The position numbers and the translations under genes are program-made. The notes under the pieces are model-generated. The model worked only from the letters and a program-made list of their open reading frames with translations. It did not search any database and had not been told where the DNA came from. 64,000 bases of DNA from Astrothelium macrocarpum (lineage: Eukaryota > Ascomycota > Dothideomycetes > Trypetheliales > Trypetheliaceae), in NCBI GenBank assembly GCA_021030915.1, contig JAGEMR010000017.1, positions 310,001 to 374,000 of the forward strand. Reading direction: 5' to 3'. Below are positions 43,347-54,523 of the stretch, piece by piece (positions within the stretch are counted from its first letter, which is position 1; each line of letters starts with the position of its first letter).

Positions 43347-45250
43347 GTGAATCCAGTGTTTCACACATCGCATTTACTGACAAGTAACGAAGACAGGATT
43401 AAATACAGCGCGAGAAGTTGGGCGCGTCGCCAGGAAGCAGACCGATTCAACTACAACCCATTTGCTAGATTGGCAAGCGAGCCTTTTCCACGTCATGCGG
43501 ACGAAGAATCGGGATTACGGCGTACACATTCTGAAGGCGCGTTTACAAGCAATCTCGAAGCGTCGGCTTCGAGATGGCCCACAAATGTGACTGGAAGATC
43601 TGACTTCGGACACCCAAATCACTCGGACGCTGCAAAAGCGCCAGAAAATTTGCCCGTGGAGCAAGTTGAGCCAGAAGAATTTGAAGACCGGTTAACACTG
43701 CAATTCGCGCAGCCACGGTTTCAACGGGCAAAAGTCTTTACCGATCATGGCTTGAAAGATAACCCATTGCACACGGCGTCATTTTGGACTCAAATAAGGG
43801 CACAGTTAGAACATGCTGCCAGGCCGTTGCATAGCGACATCGAAATCACAGGTCCGAGAACACAGACCGGAACTTATTCTACCATTGAACTACCGCGAAA
43901 ATTCGCGATCGCGATACTGTGGGTAATATATAGTTGGCATCAGATGTTGCTTGGCACATTGCTCTTGTTCATACCTGCGGGATTCCTGCTCTAGTATCTG
44001 AATGCCGGTCCGATCGCAACATTCACTGTGAACTTTGTCGCAATCTTTCCCAGTACCATGATCTTAGGCTCTACCGTGGAGCAGTTGATGGGTGTCATTG
44101 GCGAAGTCCCGAGTATTGTCTTGAACATGACATTTGGCAATGCAGCTCAACTCATTAGCTCCATCATCCTCCTCAAAACCAACCAAATACCCATACTCCA
44201 AACTACTTTGCTAGGCGGAATCCTGGCAAACCTACTCCTGATGACCGGGCTTGGGTTTCTTCTTGGTGGCATTGGCCGAGAAGAGCAACAATTCAATTCT
44301 CGCATTGCTCAGAACATTAGCATGCTCCTTCTGTTAGCTGTTCTGAGTCTTATTGTACCGACAGCGTCTCGCGCGTTAGATAATACTTCTCAAAACGGAA
44401 TTGCATCACAATCTCGCGGTACTGCTGTAGTCGTTATCTTCTCGTACGGTCTCTGGATCATTTTCCAGGTCACAAATAAGAGATCCTTCGATACTCCTAG
44501 CCTCAATCATGCTCCTGAAAGAAGCGGGGAAACCGTACATTCGGACCATGACAGCAGGGAATTACTTAAGGAAAAGCCCAGTATTCGTCCAAAAGTCATG
44601 CAAAACCTCACCGCCGCCGTTATCGTTGCATGTGGAACATCTTCAGCCGAGTTATGGAAGAAACCTTCACCCCTACTCGTGGCTCTGGACGACGAGTTTC
44701 GTGAGCAAGAGAAGAAAGCAGAAATACGTAAACAGCTACCCGTTGGAGTAACAATCATGGTTGTTGTGACAACAATTCTGGCATTCAACACCGATTTTGC
44801 AACTAATAGCATCAATGGTCTGCTTGTCAATGCTGGGCTACCAGAGGCGTTTGTTGGCCTCGTCGTGCTGCCGCTGCTTAGCTGCGATGCCCTGTCTGTC
44901 AAAATGGCTATTGACGATCAAATGGATGCAAGCATCGCGTTGACTCTTGAGAAATGTATGCAGACCGCTCTACTCATTGTGCCACTCGTAGTCCTCCTCG
45001 CTTGGATCATGGACATCGGGGATATGACGCTGGAGTTCAACAGTTTCTCTGTTCTCACGCTTTTTGCAGCCATGATCATTGTGACGTATGTCGTCCTAGA
45101 AGGCAAGTCGAACTGGTGAGTCGAATTCGAATCCATGGTGGAGTTCGAACGCTGAAGAACACCAACAGGTTGACCGGAGCCTTGCTTATCAAAGTATGGA
45201 TCATCATTGCGCTAGCTTCATACTACATACCAGACAACCCACCGAGTTGA
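43347..45250 (+). pseudogene. Divergent VCX1-like cation/H+ exchanger gene with in-frame TAG
   Basis: One frame runs from about 43347 to 45115, then a 53-bp intron (GTGAGT...AACAG) and a last exon 45169-45250. It has no ATG in the first 190 codons, so the first exon is missing or unrecognised; 43347 is only the upstream limit. A TAG at 43992-43994 sits in the first membrane segment (LLLFIPAGFLL*YLNAGP). Membrane segments then follow the CaCA/CAX layout: two groups around an acidic-loop-like region, and LEGKSNW near the end. The alpha repeats are atypical: NMTFGNAAQLI has Gln where exchangers have the essential Glu, and the second reads LPLLSCDALSVK instead of GNAAEH. A 72-bp in-frame intron ending exactly at the TAG (donor 43923) could rescue the frame but would remove the conserved membrane segment and lacks a branch site. 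Confidence 0.7.
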
Positions 45251-45379
45251 AGATTGCTTACCTAATACTTCCAATTGTGCGTTTCCAAAGCCCGAAAAGT
45301 AGAGGCCAAAGAAAGTATTGAAGGCATGTTAGTTCTGCAAGAATTGCACCACAAGTAATCATATGTAGTTGGGGGTTGC

Positions 45380-46210
45380 AAGGCCGGATGTCCGCGTTAC
45401 GCTGCACTCCTATCAGCCTACGAGCCATTCCTTATGTGTCGAAGCTTTTATAGGCTTCGTGCCAGACTTCTGCTGCTGGAGCAGGACAAACTATCAGTGC
45501 TCGAGCAGAAGCCTGATGAGATTGACGACCGAAAGAGTTCCCTTCCATTTCTTGGGAAAAGCCGCTTTGACTTGAATGCCGACCGGCAGGCTCTTTTCTC
45601 AAGGATCGGTAAATGTCTCGCGGGCCATGGTACGCGGAAGAGCAAACTGAAGATGTGACGATGCTAAGATATGGGAGACAATTTCGCAGAATGAACTCGC
45701 TGCATGTTAGACACGGATAAAGCCAAGCGACGAGATGTGTAAAGCTTGCGAAATCGGTTGAATGGAAACGGCTGTCTAGCTGCGAAGGAGACTGAACATC
45801 TCGACCATGATAATGAGTTTCTCTGGTTCCAGCCATCAACAATGCTACATGGAAGCTTGAAGTCTGGATTGGAGATAAGCTGATTCGTTTCTATCGTGGC
45901 TTTCGAAAGGCAAGAAACGTAATCTATTCGACTTGAACCGACAATAAGCGACTGTGGCTGTTACCATGACACCTCAGACGACTCAAATGTGTATATCTAC
46001 TCCGGTCCTTTGATTTGCCGAACTGCCGGGATCTTGACGGTGCTGTTAATAACGTTTCTCCTAACGATGCCGATCGTCGTGTCACCCTGTAGACGCTATC
46101 GGTAGAAGAGGTGATGTCATTGCCTTCTCTACAGTCTTGTATTTGGTCGTAGTCTCCAAATGGACAAAGTCGGAGACAATGGAATTGGTCCTAGCTGGGG
46201 CGACGTGAGA
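45380..46210 (+). pseudogene. Decayed DUF6594-family membrane protein gene
   Basis: Pieces of a DUF6594 protein appear in order but in shifting frames: EPFLMCRSFYRLRARLLLLE and a following helix (about 45420-45655), NGNGCLAAKETEHLDHDNEF (about 45765-45830), a GDKLIRFYRGFRK-like segment (about 45870-45910), hydrophobic VLLITFLLTMPIVV (about 46040-46085) and a last membrane-like piece FSTVLYLVVVSKW (about 46120-46165). The order matches the family: N-terminal helical bundle, then C-terminal membrane segments. At least three frame changes and one or more stops interrupt it. DUF6594 proteins are common fungal membrane proteins of unknown function. Confidence 0.6.
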
Positions 46211-46501
46211 ACGTCCCTCTCCAATACACTTGCTTGCGGCCGATCATTTCTTTCAAAAGCTTTGCTGATGGATCTTGTGATAGGCAAGCTACTATGCTCA
46301 TAGTATTTGTGTCTAGAGAGAATGGAAGCTGATGCCGGAAAGGGATTCCGTCTTGGAGTTGCGCCGCTGTGAACGGGAAAATGAGATTGGACATGAATGA
46401 ATAGGTCCTGACTTACGTCAAAAAGAATGAATAGTCAAGAACAATCGTGCCTATAGTAGACAAGAAAAAGCTATGCGTGAAGAAGTTTACCCAAAATGAG
46501 T

Positions 46502-46588
46502 GAAGTAAGGATGTATGTGGGAGACCTTGTGCAGTACCTTCCCTCAGGAATCATTTTATTTGCGTGGGTTGCGAGGTTAGCATTCCTT
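46502..46588 (+). repeat. Dispersed repeat, C-to-T mutated copy
   Basis: Counterpart of 42435-42514. Many differences are C in the first copy and T here on the same strand (TTTATTTGCGTGGGTTGCGA versus CTCATCTGCATGGGCTGCGA). This strand-biased pattern is what RIP leaves. Confidence 0.7.
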
Positions 46589-46860
46589 CCGACTGGCTCG
46601 AGCTTCAGGGGTTTTCCGGTTGAGTAGCTCCACTAGCCGCGACCCGAAGCCATGGTTCCAGACAGCAGGTTTTTGTTTTTGCCAGGCTGGGGCTGTGTAT
46701 CTCAAGAAATGCGGACAGAGAACACATTACCTGAACGACGCTCAAAGTTGAGATGACATCCTCGCTTTCTTAAAGCATCGTCAAATCTGAGTTGATTTAT
46801 TAGACAATTTTTTGAGTTAGTGAGTAGATCAATTAGAGCTGGGATTTGGTGAATTGAAAT

Positions 46861-46879
46861 CAAGATTAGACTAATCTTG
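46861..46879. repeat. Perfect 9-bp inverted repeat CAAGATTAG-A-CTAATCTTG
   Basis: Two perfect 9-bp arms around a single A, in AT-rich DNA; a looser similar element (AAGTTAGACTAGTCTTA) follows at about 46905. Confidence 0.8.
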
Positions 46880-47176
46880 TTGAAGTAAAGCCTAACTGAT
46901 CTAAGTTAGACTAGTCTTATTATAGAATAGATCTTTGTCAGACGATTAGAATTTCTCGTCACTTTTCCAAGTTGTTTACCGGTCAAGATTTCACTACGTC
47001 AGCTGAGATTCAGCTGTTTCATCCAAAATTCCAGCGTCGCTATGTTGATGTGTACACTCAAATGCGAATATTCGCCCCGTAACAAGTATCCATCGGTTAG
47101 ATAGGAGGCAAAGCGCGCCACAGAGCACTGAATTTGCTTTGTTAGAAAGCACTCTCGGCCAGATATTGGGAAATCT

Positions 47177-47224
47177 GACTGCGGCAACGACTGCGGCGAC
47201 GACTGCGGCAGCGACTTGGCAACG
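47177..47224. repeat. 12-bp tandem repeat, about four units
   Basis: Units GACTGCGGCAAC, GACTGCGGCGAC, GACTGCGGCAGC and a degenerate GACTTGGCAACG run head to tail, ending 38 bp upstream of the TATA box of the methyltransferase gene. Confidence 0.85.
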
Positions 47225-47261
47225 CTTTCGCTAGTTACCTTACCTTACCTAAACCAAGATG

Positions 47262-47268
47262 TATAAAA
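47262..47268 (+). promoter_or_regulatory. TATA box of the O-methyltransferase gene
   Basis: TATAAAA, 135 bp upstream of the start codon at 47397. Sequence and distance fit a core promoter. Confidence 0.55.
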
Positions 47269-47396
47269 TGAACGACCCGTGCTTCTACCAAACACAATCT
47301 TCCGACCCAACTGCAATAGCAATTGAGCAACGGGAGCCAGAGCCGTCCAAGAATTTTCCTTCTTGATACTCCCCCAAAAGTTCCTGCTCAGCAGCC

Positions 47397-48855
47397 ATGT
47401 CTCCTACAACGGAGCCAGTGCTGTTGCAGCATGTAACAGCCGCAGCTGCAGAGATTCCCAACATAGGCTCGAGCCTGGACGAGGAAACACGCAAAGCGGC
47501 GTTGAAGGCTGCCAGAAAGCTAGTGACGGCGCTGGAGAAGCCGCAAGAGGTCCTTTGGCGCTACACATTCCGGGTATGTCTGCCATTGCATGCTCCTCCA
47601 TTCAGTGCTTCTGGTGACCGAAGGGATAGCTTAGCTCGCAGCGTATGGCGATGCGCGTAGGTCTCGAAATGGGACTATACGGAGTGCTTGCGCAAGCACG
47701 TGGTAAGCCCATGAGTGCGCAGGAGCTGGCCGATGCTTGCAAGGCGGAGAAGCTGTTTACAGGTACGTTGTAGTTATGGAGCAAAAGAGATCGAGCTTAT
47801 TGGCCGTTGGCTTACAGTGCGGATTATGCGTGTGTTGAGCGCCATGTGCTTTGTGGATGAAGTCGATCGTGAGACTTATGCCGCCAACGAGCTTACCAAT
47901 CTGATGGCAGAGGAGGTGACGGACGGTGTAGTGAAGATGAGGTACATCCGTATGCCATTCGATATGTGGCCGACGAGCGGTTAACTTCCTGTCTAGCTAT
48001 GACCTTCCAGCCAGAGTACAGGTGAGGATGCAAGACTACTTCAGAGAAAGAGGCTTCAGCTCGCCAACGGATCCCATTGATGGGCCCATGCAATGGACGC
48101 TGAATACTAAGGCTCCTTACTTTGAATATGTTCAGCAAGATCCGGGGCGGTTGAAGGCCTTCAACCAGCTGATGACGCGCTGGCGAGGCTCGAGTAAGCA
48201 CTGGACCGAATGGTACCCCGTACAGTCCGAGATTCTCGACGGCGCCTCGACTGATGCCAGTGAGGCCATTCTTATCGACATGGGCGGCGCCAGAGGTCAC
48301 GACCTTGAGGCATTCCTCAAACGTTTCCCTAATACTCATGGCCGGCTCATACTGCAGGATTTACCCAAGACCATCGAAACAGTCAACCACCTTGCACCTG
48401 CTATCAAGGCTACCGTGCATGATTTTTTCACGCCACAGCCGGTGAAAGGTTAGCATTTCCATTCTTCTCCCCTTCTCGCCCTCGTGACTGGCTCTTGAGA
48501 CATTCAGCCCCAATTCTCTAACGTACGGTTAGGAGCTCGTGCATATTTCATGCATATCGTGATGCACGACTGGCCCGACGAAAAATGCCGCGATATTCTC
48601 CGCCAGATCATTCCTGCCATGCGTCCCGGCTACTCAAAGATTTTGCTCAATGAGATTGTGTTACCTGATCAAAAGTGTCCGGCAGATTTTGCTGCGGCCG
48701 ATATCAATATGATGAGCGTGTTATCGGGCCTGGAGCGCAGCCGCTCGCATTGGATCGAGCTCGTTGAGTCGGTAGGCCTAGAGGTCGTCGCTGTGCGCAC
48801 CTCGCCCTTCGAAGAAGATTCGGAGGGGGTGGTGGAGGCCATGCTAAAGGCTTGA
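47397..48855 (+). CDS. SAM-dependent O-methyltransferase, secondary-metabolism type
   Basis: Five exons (47397-47573, 47642-47762, 47818-47941, 47997-48448, 48533-48855) join in phase to 398 residues, the usual size of this fungal family (O-methyltransferase family 2, COMT-like). Role: methylates a hydroxyl of a small aromatic molecule, often a polyketide, using S-adenosylmethionine. Seen: an N-terminal winged-helix dimerisation region (RMAMRVGLEMGLYGVLA), the SAM loop DMGGARGHD starting at residue 235, and the catalytic His at 303 in MHDWPDEKC. All introns are 55-84 bp. The neighbours are an MFS transporter 1.5 kb downstream and a PKS relic about 10 kb downstream, which suggests a former metabolite cluster. 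Substrate unknown; gene intact. Confidence 0.9.
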
Positions 48856-50355
48856 TGGAGTGCATTACTTCTTTTCGGCCCAACCTTTGTTTTATTTTTC
48901 TCTCTCCTGCATGATCTGAGTTCTGAGGAGACGAGATATTCAAACGAAATGAGCTTATCGCCGCCTTGTACAGCTCTGAGTCCTCACCGATGGCTAGCGT
49001 GACGGGTTCAGATCATAATTAGAAAGGTTATTATCAAAAAGAGCTTGCGATACCAACAATATTGAGCAACATATTGAATGGCTCAAGGCAACGGGTTGCA
49101 TTTGTTGCGTGTGCGATTCTGGGTTGTGCAAGCATTGATTCGTACTCTAGGTACCCCCGCTTCCAAGGAGTGTTACGCCAACGCCTTGTAGCCAACCGCT
49201 GGCGTACAACAGACCGTATGCCAATCCGTCCTGAATCCAGCGGATTCATTGACAAGAATGTAATCGTTTCCAAGATCTCAATAGGTCGTGTCTCTTTGTA
49301 AGTTGCTGCTGTAGAGCCATGGTAGTTGTTACCCGATCGGAAGTAGCTTAGTGGGTAGGTACATGGCCGTCTGTTCTTCCTCTAGTAACTCGGACTCCAA
49401 TTATTCCTTCATGAATGCACAATCCACTTCAATAGTACGCTTGCAGAGCTTCGTGGCTATTGGTCCAATTTCCCATACACTAGGACTTTACTGCTTGTAC
49501 ACGAATGGGATCTCGATTTAGCATTGACATTCGATTGCAAGAAGCGCGTAAATCACATGCCTGGAGTGCCCGTGGAGTGTAGGTGTAGACCCCGAAAGAA
49601 TCCAAAAGGTTACTTAGAAATCGTGAAGTTGAACCTCCTGCAAAAACTAAATCTTAAAGAAAATGCATTCACGTTTGAAAGGCTGTTCGATAGCAGCTTG
49701 AACTCTGACTGTTTGAACTTTAGCAAACTTCTAAGACCACGCAGCTTCAAGCCTCAGGTTGGATCTTTGCTGTTGCAACTAATTATTTAAGCGAAACTGC
49801 GATCGCTGCGTTTCGGGGATCCCTAGGTACCTAGGTAGCTATTCATTTAGGTGTGTGTATTCCCAATGATATCATCACTATCTAGGTCTCATACGCCTCG
49901 GCTGCCGATTGCCGTTTGGCATGGAAGCAACCATTAATCACGGTGTATTAACTGCTGTCGTCTTATCACTCTGTACCATTGCAGTAGCATGTGAACGAAG
50001 CTTGTTCACCACAATCTGCAGGGCACAGCAATCCTTCTCCATCAATGCCATATTGAAATTGCGGGGAAAACTAACAATGTGATCCTAGGATGCTAGGGTA
50101 TCTTCTCTATCGATACTTGAGTGGTTGTTATGCCGTGTCGGCTTAGCTACCGATGAAAGATGAAACCCCCTCCCTAGTAAACTGCCGCGGCATGATTGGG
50201 CTCTGGCCAATCAGCTTCCAGCACTAGTTGATCAACATCTAGGTCGCGGTGGCATTAGAAAGTGTCGTTCATGTGAATTTCTCGGCGATGGAAAATGTTA
50301 AACAGAGAAGAGTGCCCGGTATGGGCAGTTTCCAATTCGAACCCGTATTCCGACG
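48856..50355. other. Intergenic 1.5 kb, no gene seen
   Basis: Between the methyltransferase and the MFS gene. Only short, random frames. TF sites cannot be named. Confidence 0.45.
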
Positions 50356-52483
50356 ATGGAGAACCAAAGCTATTATTCGGTCGGAGAGACTCCAAGTCGC
50401 AGTGTTGCCCGAGAGCACCCACATCATGGCTCGCTTCGTGGGAATTCAAGACACAATACAGCTGTGGAAGATGTAGGATATATAGCATCCGTAGAGGATC
50501 CATGGGATAGTACAGTCATATCGCCTCTAAGGCCCAGTGTCCCTGAAAGGGATCCAAGACACAGCGCAGTCATAAGGGACCCAGATTACAATCCAATCAT
50601 GGAGACGACAAAGCAAAACCACTACGCCACAGTCATGGAAAAAACCGTTTCGTCCAACGGCTCAAGTAATAGATACTCTGTCCCAACGATGGAAAAGACT
50701 GCTTCATGGAACCCTACATTAGCAAGCGGAGACGAAATCGCCTTCGTGCGCACAGAGTCTGGTGATGTTCTCGCCGCCCCAGGCGCAGTCGTACTCTACG
50801 ACGATCTCGACGTCCCAGGAACGACGGTGCTCTACGATGACGGCAACCTCAAGTACATTCCCATGCCTTCGGCGGATCCCAAAGATCCTCTGAATCTACC
50901 CACCTGGCGAAAATGGGCTGCCATAACTGCGCTCTGCTTCTATGGTGCTGTCGCTCTCGCATCTGAAATCATCATCGGTATGCTTGTTCCTGTGTTCGTA
51001 CTTTACTACGCTGGAATTGATCCAAAGATCCTCGGCCAGCTATCTGGAATCCCAACCGGCCCTGGTGGCAAGGTCAATCCGAATCCAGTGTCCATGCTGG
51101 GCTCCTTGGGAGGTCCGCCGATCTGGCGCGTATATCTTCTGACTTCATTGCCTCTGTTGACTAATGGCTTGTCAAACTACTTTCTCGTCCCGCTGGCAAT
51201 TGCAATTGGCCGTCGCCCAGTGCTCCTCCTCTGCGGTGCGCTGGCGTGGGCTGGCAGTTTCTGGGCAGGCGCCAGTTCCAGTCTGAATAGCCACATTGCG
51301 GCGCGGTGTCTCCAAGGGTTGGGTGCTGGGACTGTCGAAGCATTGGTGCCCCTCGTTGTACAAGATTTCGTCTTCATCCATCGTCGCAACACGGCTGTGA
51401 GTGCGGTCTGGTCCTGGCAAGCTGTCATCATCGTGACTATTGGTCTCGTTGCACCATACATCATTGTGAATTTGGATTGGCGGTGGCTATACTATATTCT
51501 AGGCCTCCTCGGCACTTTCTCCTGGGTCCTTCTTGTACTCTTCGTTCCCGAGACGCGCTGGCTGCGCACGCCGGAAGAGCTCGATGGAGAATCGCCATAT
51601 CCGCTTCCAGCGGGAGAGTATCGACCCCGATTAGATCCAGCGACTTATGGCGAGCGTAACTTCAAGTCGAACTTCGGTATACCTACAGACGGGTATGACT
51701 GGCGTTGGGCAGGTGCCGCATTGTATAATACAATGAAGTCGGCGCTGTTCCCTAATATCATCTGGATGGTCTTGGTCAACAGCGTATTCATGGCCATCAC
51801 CAACTCCGCTTGGCAGCTTGGTGCGCCTGTGCTCTTAGCTGCCAACTGGCAATTCAAGCATCTAGGTCTGGGTATTCTACCAATCGCTTGCTCCATGCCG
51901 TGTGTTTGGGCGTACGGTGGTGTATTTGCTGACTGGGTCTCCAATTCGGTGGCCATGCGCAGGAATGGTAGACGGGAACCAGAAATACATCTACTATTGT
52001 TAGCGTTTCCACTGCTGTGCGGCGTCATTGGTTGTTTAATGTTTGGTGCTGGGGGTCAATACATCGATACCGAGCCGTGGATGATATTTCTGATCGGAGG
52101 TTTCTTCCTTTCCTTCTCGTTCCTTTCAACTATCACCATTACGTCCGTTTACGTTGTGGAGAGCTATGCTGGGTGGGCAGGGTAAGTTTGAACGAAACCA
52201 TAAGTGAACTTAGCTAAAGAGTCCATGCAGGCCCGTCCTTGTCAACGTCTCCTCCTTTAGGTGCATCATCGGCTTCGCTTTTGCATTTAAGGTATCCGAC
52301 TGGGTGCAACAGCGAGGATATCTTGGGGTTTTTGGGATTTATGCCGGTGTGCTTGGATTTCTAGCCATAGGGTTGCCAATTATGTACTTGAGCGGCAAGA
52401 AGATCCGGAAATATACGAGCCGATTTGTTAGATGTGAAGATCCGGCCGGGCGCTCCTCATTCAAGGACGTCTCGGTTATGTGA
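50356..52483 (+). CDS. MFS transporter (drug:H+ antiporter-like)
   Basis: Exons 50356-52181 and 52231-52483 (49-bp intron, GTAAGT...GCAG) give 692 residues. Role: proton-driven export or uptake of small molecules at the plasma membrane; DHA1-like fungal carriers often export toxins or metabolites. Seen: a long hydrophilic N-terminus (about 1-180) with degenerate short repeats; DPKDPLNLPTWRKW just before the first membrane segment, which is a hallmark of this group; a motif-A-like loop AIAIGRRPVLL; RCLQGLGAGTVEALVP (motif resembling the helix 4 signature); and twelve membrane segments in all. The C-terminal half has a large loop (about 415-475). Position next to an O-methyltransferase suggests export of a methylated product; that is inference. 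Confidence 0.88.
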
Positions 52484-52995
52484 TGACCGAAGCCGGATAG
52501 TGTATGAGCAGATTTTTTTATAGGCCTGTTAATAATTATTATACTAATACAATGCAAGGCAAGCTGTAGGATATTCTGTCACAATCATAGCGCTTGATTG
52601 ATTCGGCTACCCGTGTGCACGTCGAACATATCTCAGAAGGTGATATCATGGCTTGTAATGAGAAGTGTCGCGAGCCGTAAGAGTAATTATTTACTGAGCA
52701 TCTAGCCGGGTATCCTCCACTGAGCCGGGTGAAACAGCCTTAGTTCTTGCTTGCAGACCCGTCTGTACATCCATCCGCGCCATAGACGATGTATATTTCT
52801 ACCCTCGACTCGGCGATCTGCTGGGTAATCCGGCGTGATTCCGGGATCCATGAGCCTTATCCAGCGGCCGGTCCAATTATGGATAGGCCTGAGTACAGTT
52901 AACTCAGACATTATCCTTCATTGATAGAGTCTCAGCTCCGCGGCTGATGGCTAACAAGGTATCATGAGCAGGGAACGTGATGCTCGTCCATCCAG
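52484..52995. other. Convergent 3' intergenic
   Basis: 512 bp; no gene seen. Confidence 0.45.
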
Positions 52996-54523
52996 TCAGC
53001 CTTCGGTGTTGAGCCAAGAATCAGTTAGAAGCTCGCGAGCACTTTGTCGCTTATCGGGATCCCATTGCAACATCTTACGTAGGATCGAATGAATGCTTCC
53101 TTATTTTTCCCTTCGAGATACGTTTCAGAATCCTCCAATAAGTTTTGCGGAACATGCGCCAACCCTTTCCATTTGCATAAAATCATTTGATCAGCACCCA
53201 ATTTCTAGAGATGATATTCAGTGTTAAGCAGCATTACCTTCATCGTTCCAATACTTCTGAGTCTCGCTAGACCTTTGTAGGAACCGGATTGAGGGTGGAC
53301 CAAGTATTGCAATCATCTCGGCAAGCTGTTGCGTATCCGAGTGGGTTCCGCCAGGGCCCTTGGCATTGAAGAGATGGTGACCTTCAAATAGATCCCAGAT
53401 CTAACTACAGGTCAATATGAATTGTTTCCTCTTCACACGATAAAATAGGCTCATTTAACAATAGCAAGAGCGGCAGCAGAGAACTGTGGAATTTGGGAAC
53501 CGCTCACCATTGCCCCGACATTCCAAATATCGACCTTTGAACTCCACTCCATCCCGAGGGTCACCTCCGGCGCACGATATATATCCGGTTGGATAATACC
53601 ACGGTGTAGATCTCCGATACGTGCTTCACCAAAGTCGGAGAGAATAGGCAGTGCAAATCTTCTTAAGTTTGCCTTGTGGTTGAACGGTCGTGATTGATAA
53701 ATAACTTTGTCGCCGTCAATCTTGCGAGCACTCGGTTCATTTTGTTCCTCTCTATCCCATTCCTCGAAGACAGAGCTATCATTCGTGCCGATAATAATGT
53801 TCTTCGCCTGTATATCTGTAGAAAGCGTATTAGTCAAAAGATCAAGCTCTTGAGCAAGAGATAATGAGGTACCGGCATGTATGACATGAGCTTCGGTATG
53901 CAGGAAATCAAGTGCAAAAAGAAGCTGCTGCACTGCCCCTCTGACCAAGTCTTCACTTAGCCGTGGCGGGTTGAATGTGGCTTGAAAGTGAAGAAGACTC
54001 GTCAAGAGCACCTCGTGTACTATGCATTGATGTTTTCCTTTGGGTCCATTTATGTCGAAGAGACCCATCATTGTTCGAACGACTGCATTTCCAGGATGGC
54101 TTGACTTGATCTTTGAAAGATGACTAAGCACCTCTACTTCCCTAGCAGGCCGTGAACTATGAACATAGACCTTCAAAGCGGTTTAGCAATGTTTCCTACT
54201 TCAACGTCAGCGAGGACACTCAGAAAGCAGTACGAAACGTCCGGGACAGATTACTGGAGATCACGACAGAACCACACTGTAGAGTTCGCTCCATAACCCA
54301 GCTTACTGAGTACCTGATATCTAGAAGAGTATACGTCACCCAGGCGAACAGGGTAATAGAGACCTTTATCGTATGCAGGCATGCGCTCTTCCTCGATTTT
54401 CGTGGCAGGATCCAGAAGGACAAACCCAGAAGCATTGGGATTTTGGCGAGGAGATGGGGCGCTTGAAAAGGGCTTGCGCCTGAGTTGACGGAAACCGTTT
54501 ATAGTTATTCGACGTTGTGACAT
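52996..54523 (-). pseudogene. SRPK-like protein kinase gene, frame broken at two places
   Basis: Recognisable pieces: start at 54523 (MSQRRITINGF), the glycine loop YQVLSKLGYGANSTVWFCRDLQ, then ALKVYVHSS with the ATP-binding Lys, LDFLHTEAHVIHA|DIQAKN with the catalytic Asp (57-bp intron 53816-53872), DFGEA instead of DFG with usual partners, YRAPEV, a C-lobe after a 107-bp intron (WDLFEGHHLFNAKGPGG), and LQWDPDKRQSARELL near the end. The Ser/Arg protein kinase family layout is clear. It is broken: no splice choice links RDLQ (54255) to ALKVYV (about 54180) in frame, and near 53080 one base is missing so that the last 30 residues lie in another frame. The AIxK/HxDIQ core survives. These kinases are expanded in many fungi and decay often. 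Confidence 0.75.

Larger units (their letters stand above)
46211..47396. other. Intergenic 1.2 kb with repeats, upstream of O-methyltransferase
   Basis: AT-rich in the middle. It holds the second repeat copy (46502-46588), a short palindrome (46861-46879), a 12-bp tandem repeat (47177-47224) and a TATA box (47262-47268). No gene is recognisable. Confidence 0.5.

Noticed and set aside
43923..43994. 72-bp in-frame intron that would remove the TAG in the exchanger-like gene
   Set aside because: Not fully excluded, but it would delete the conserved FIPAG membrane segment and lacks a branch-site match, so a nonsense codon is preferred.
45121..45145. tRNA-like B-box words (TTCGAATCC) here and at a few other sites
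   Set aside because: No A-box, cloverleaf or terminator at the right distance; this one lies inside a protein-gene intron.
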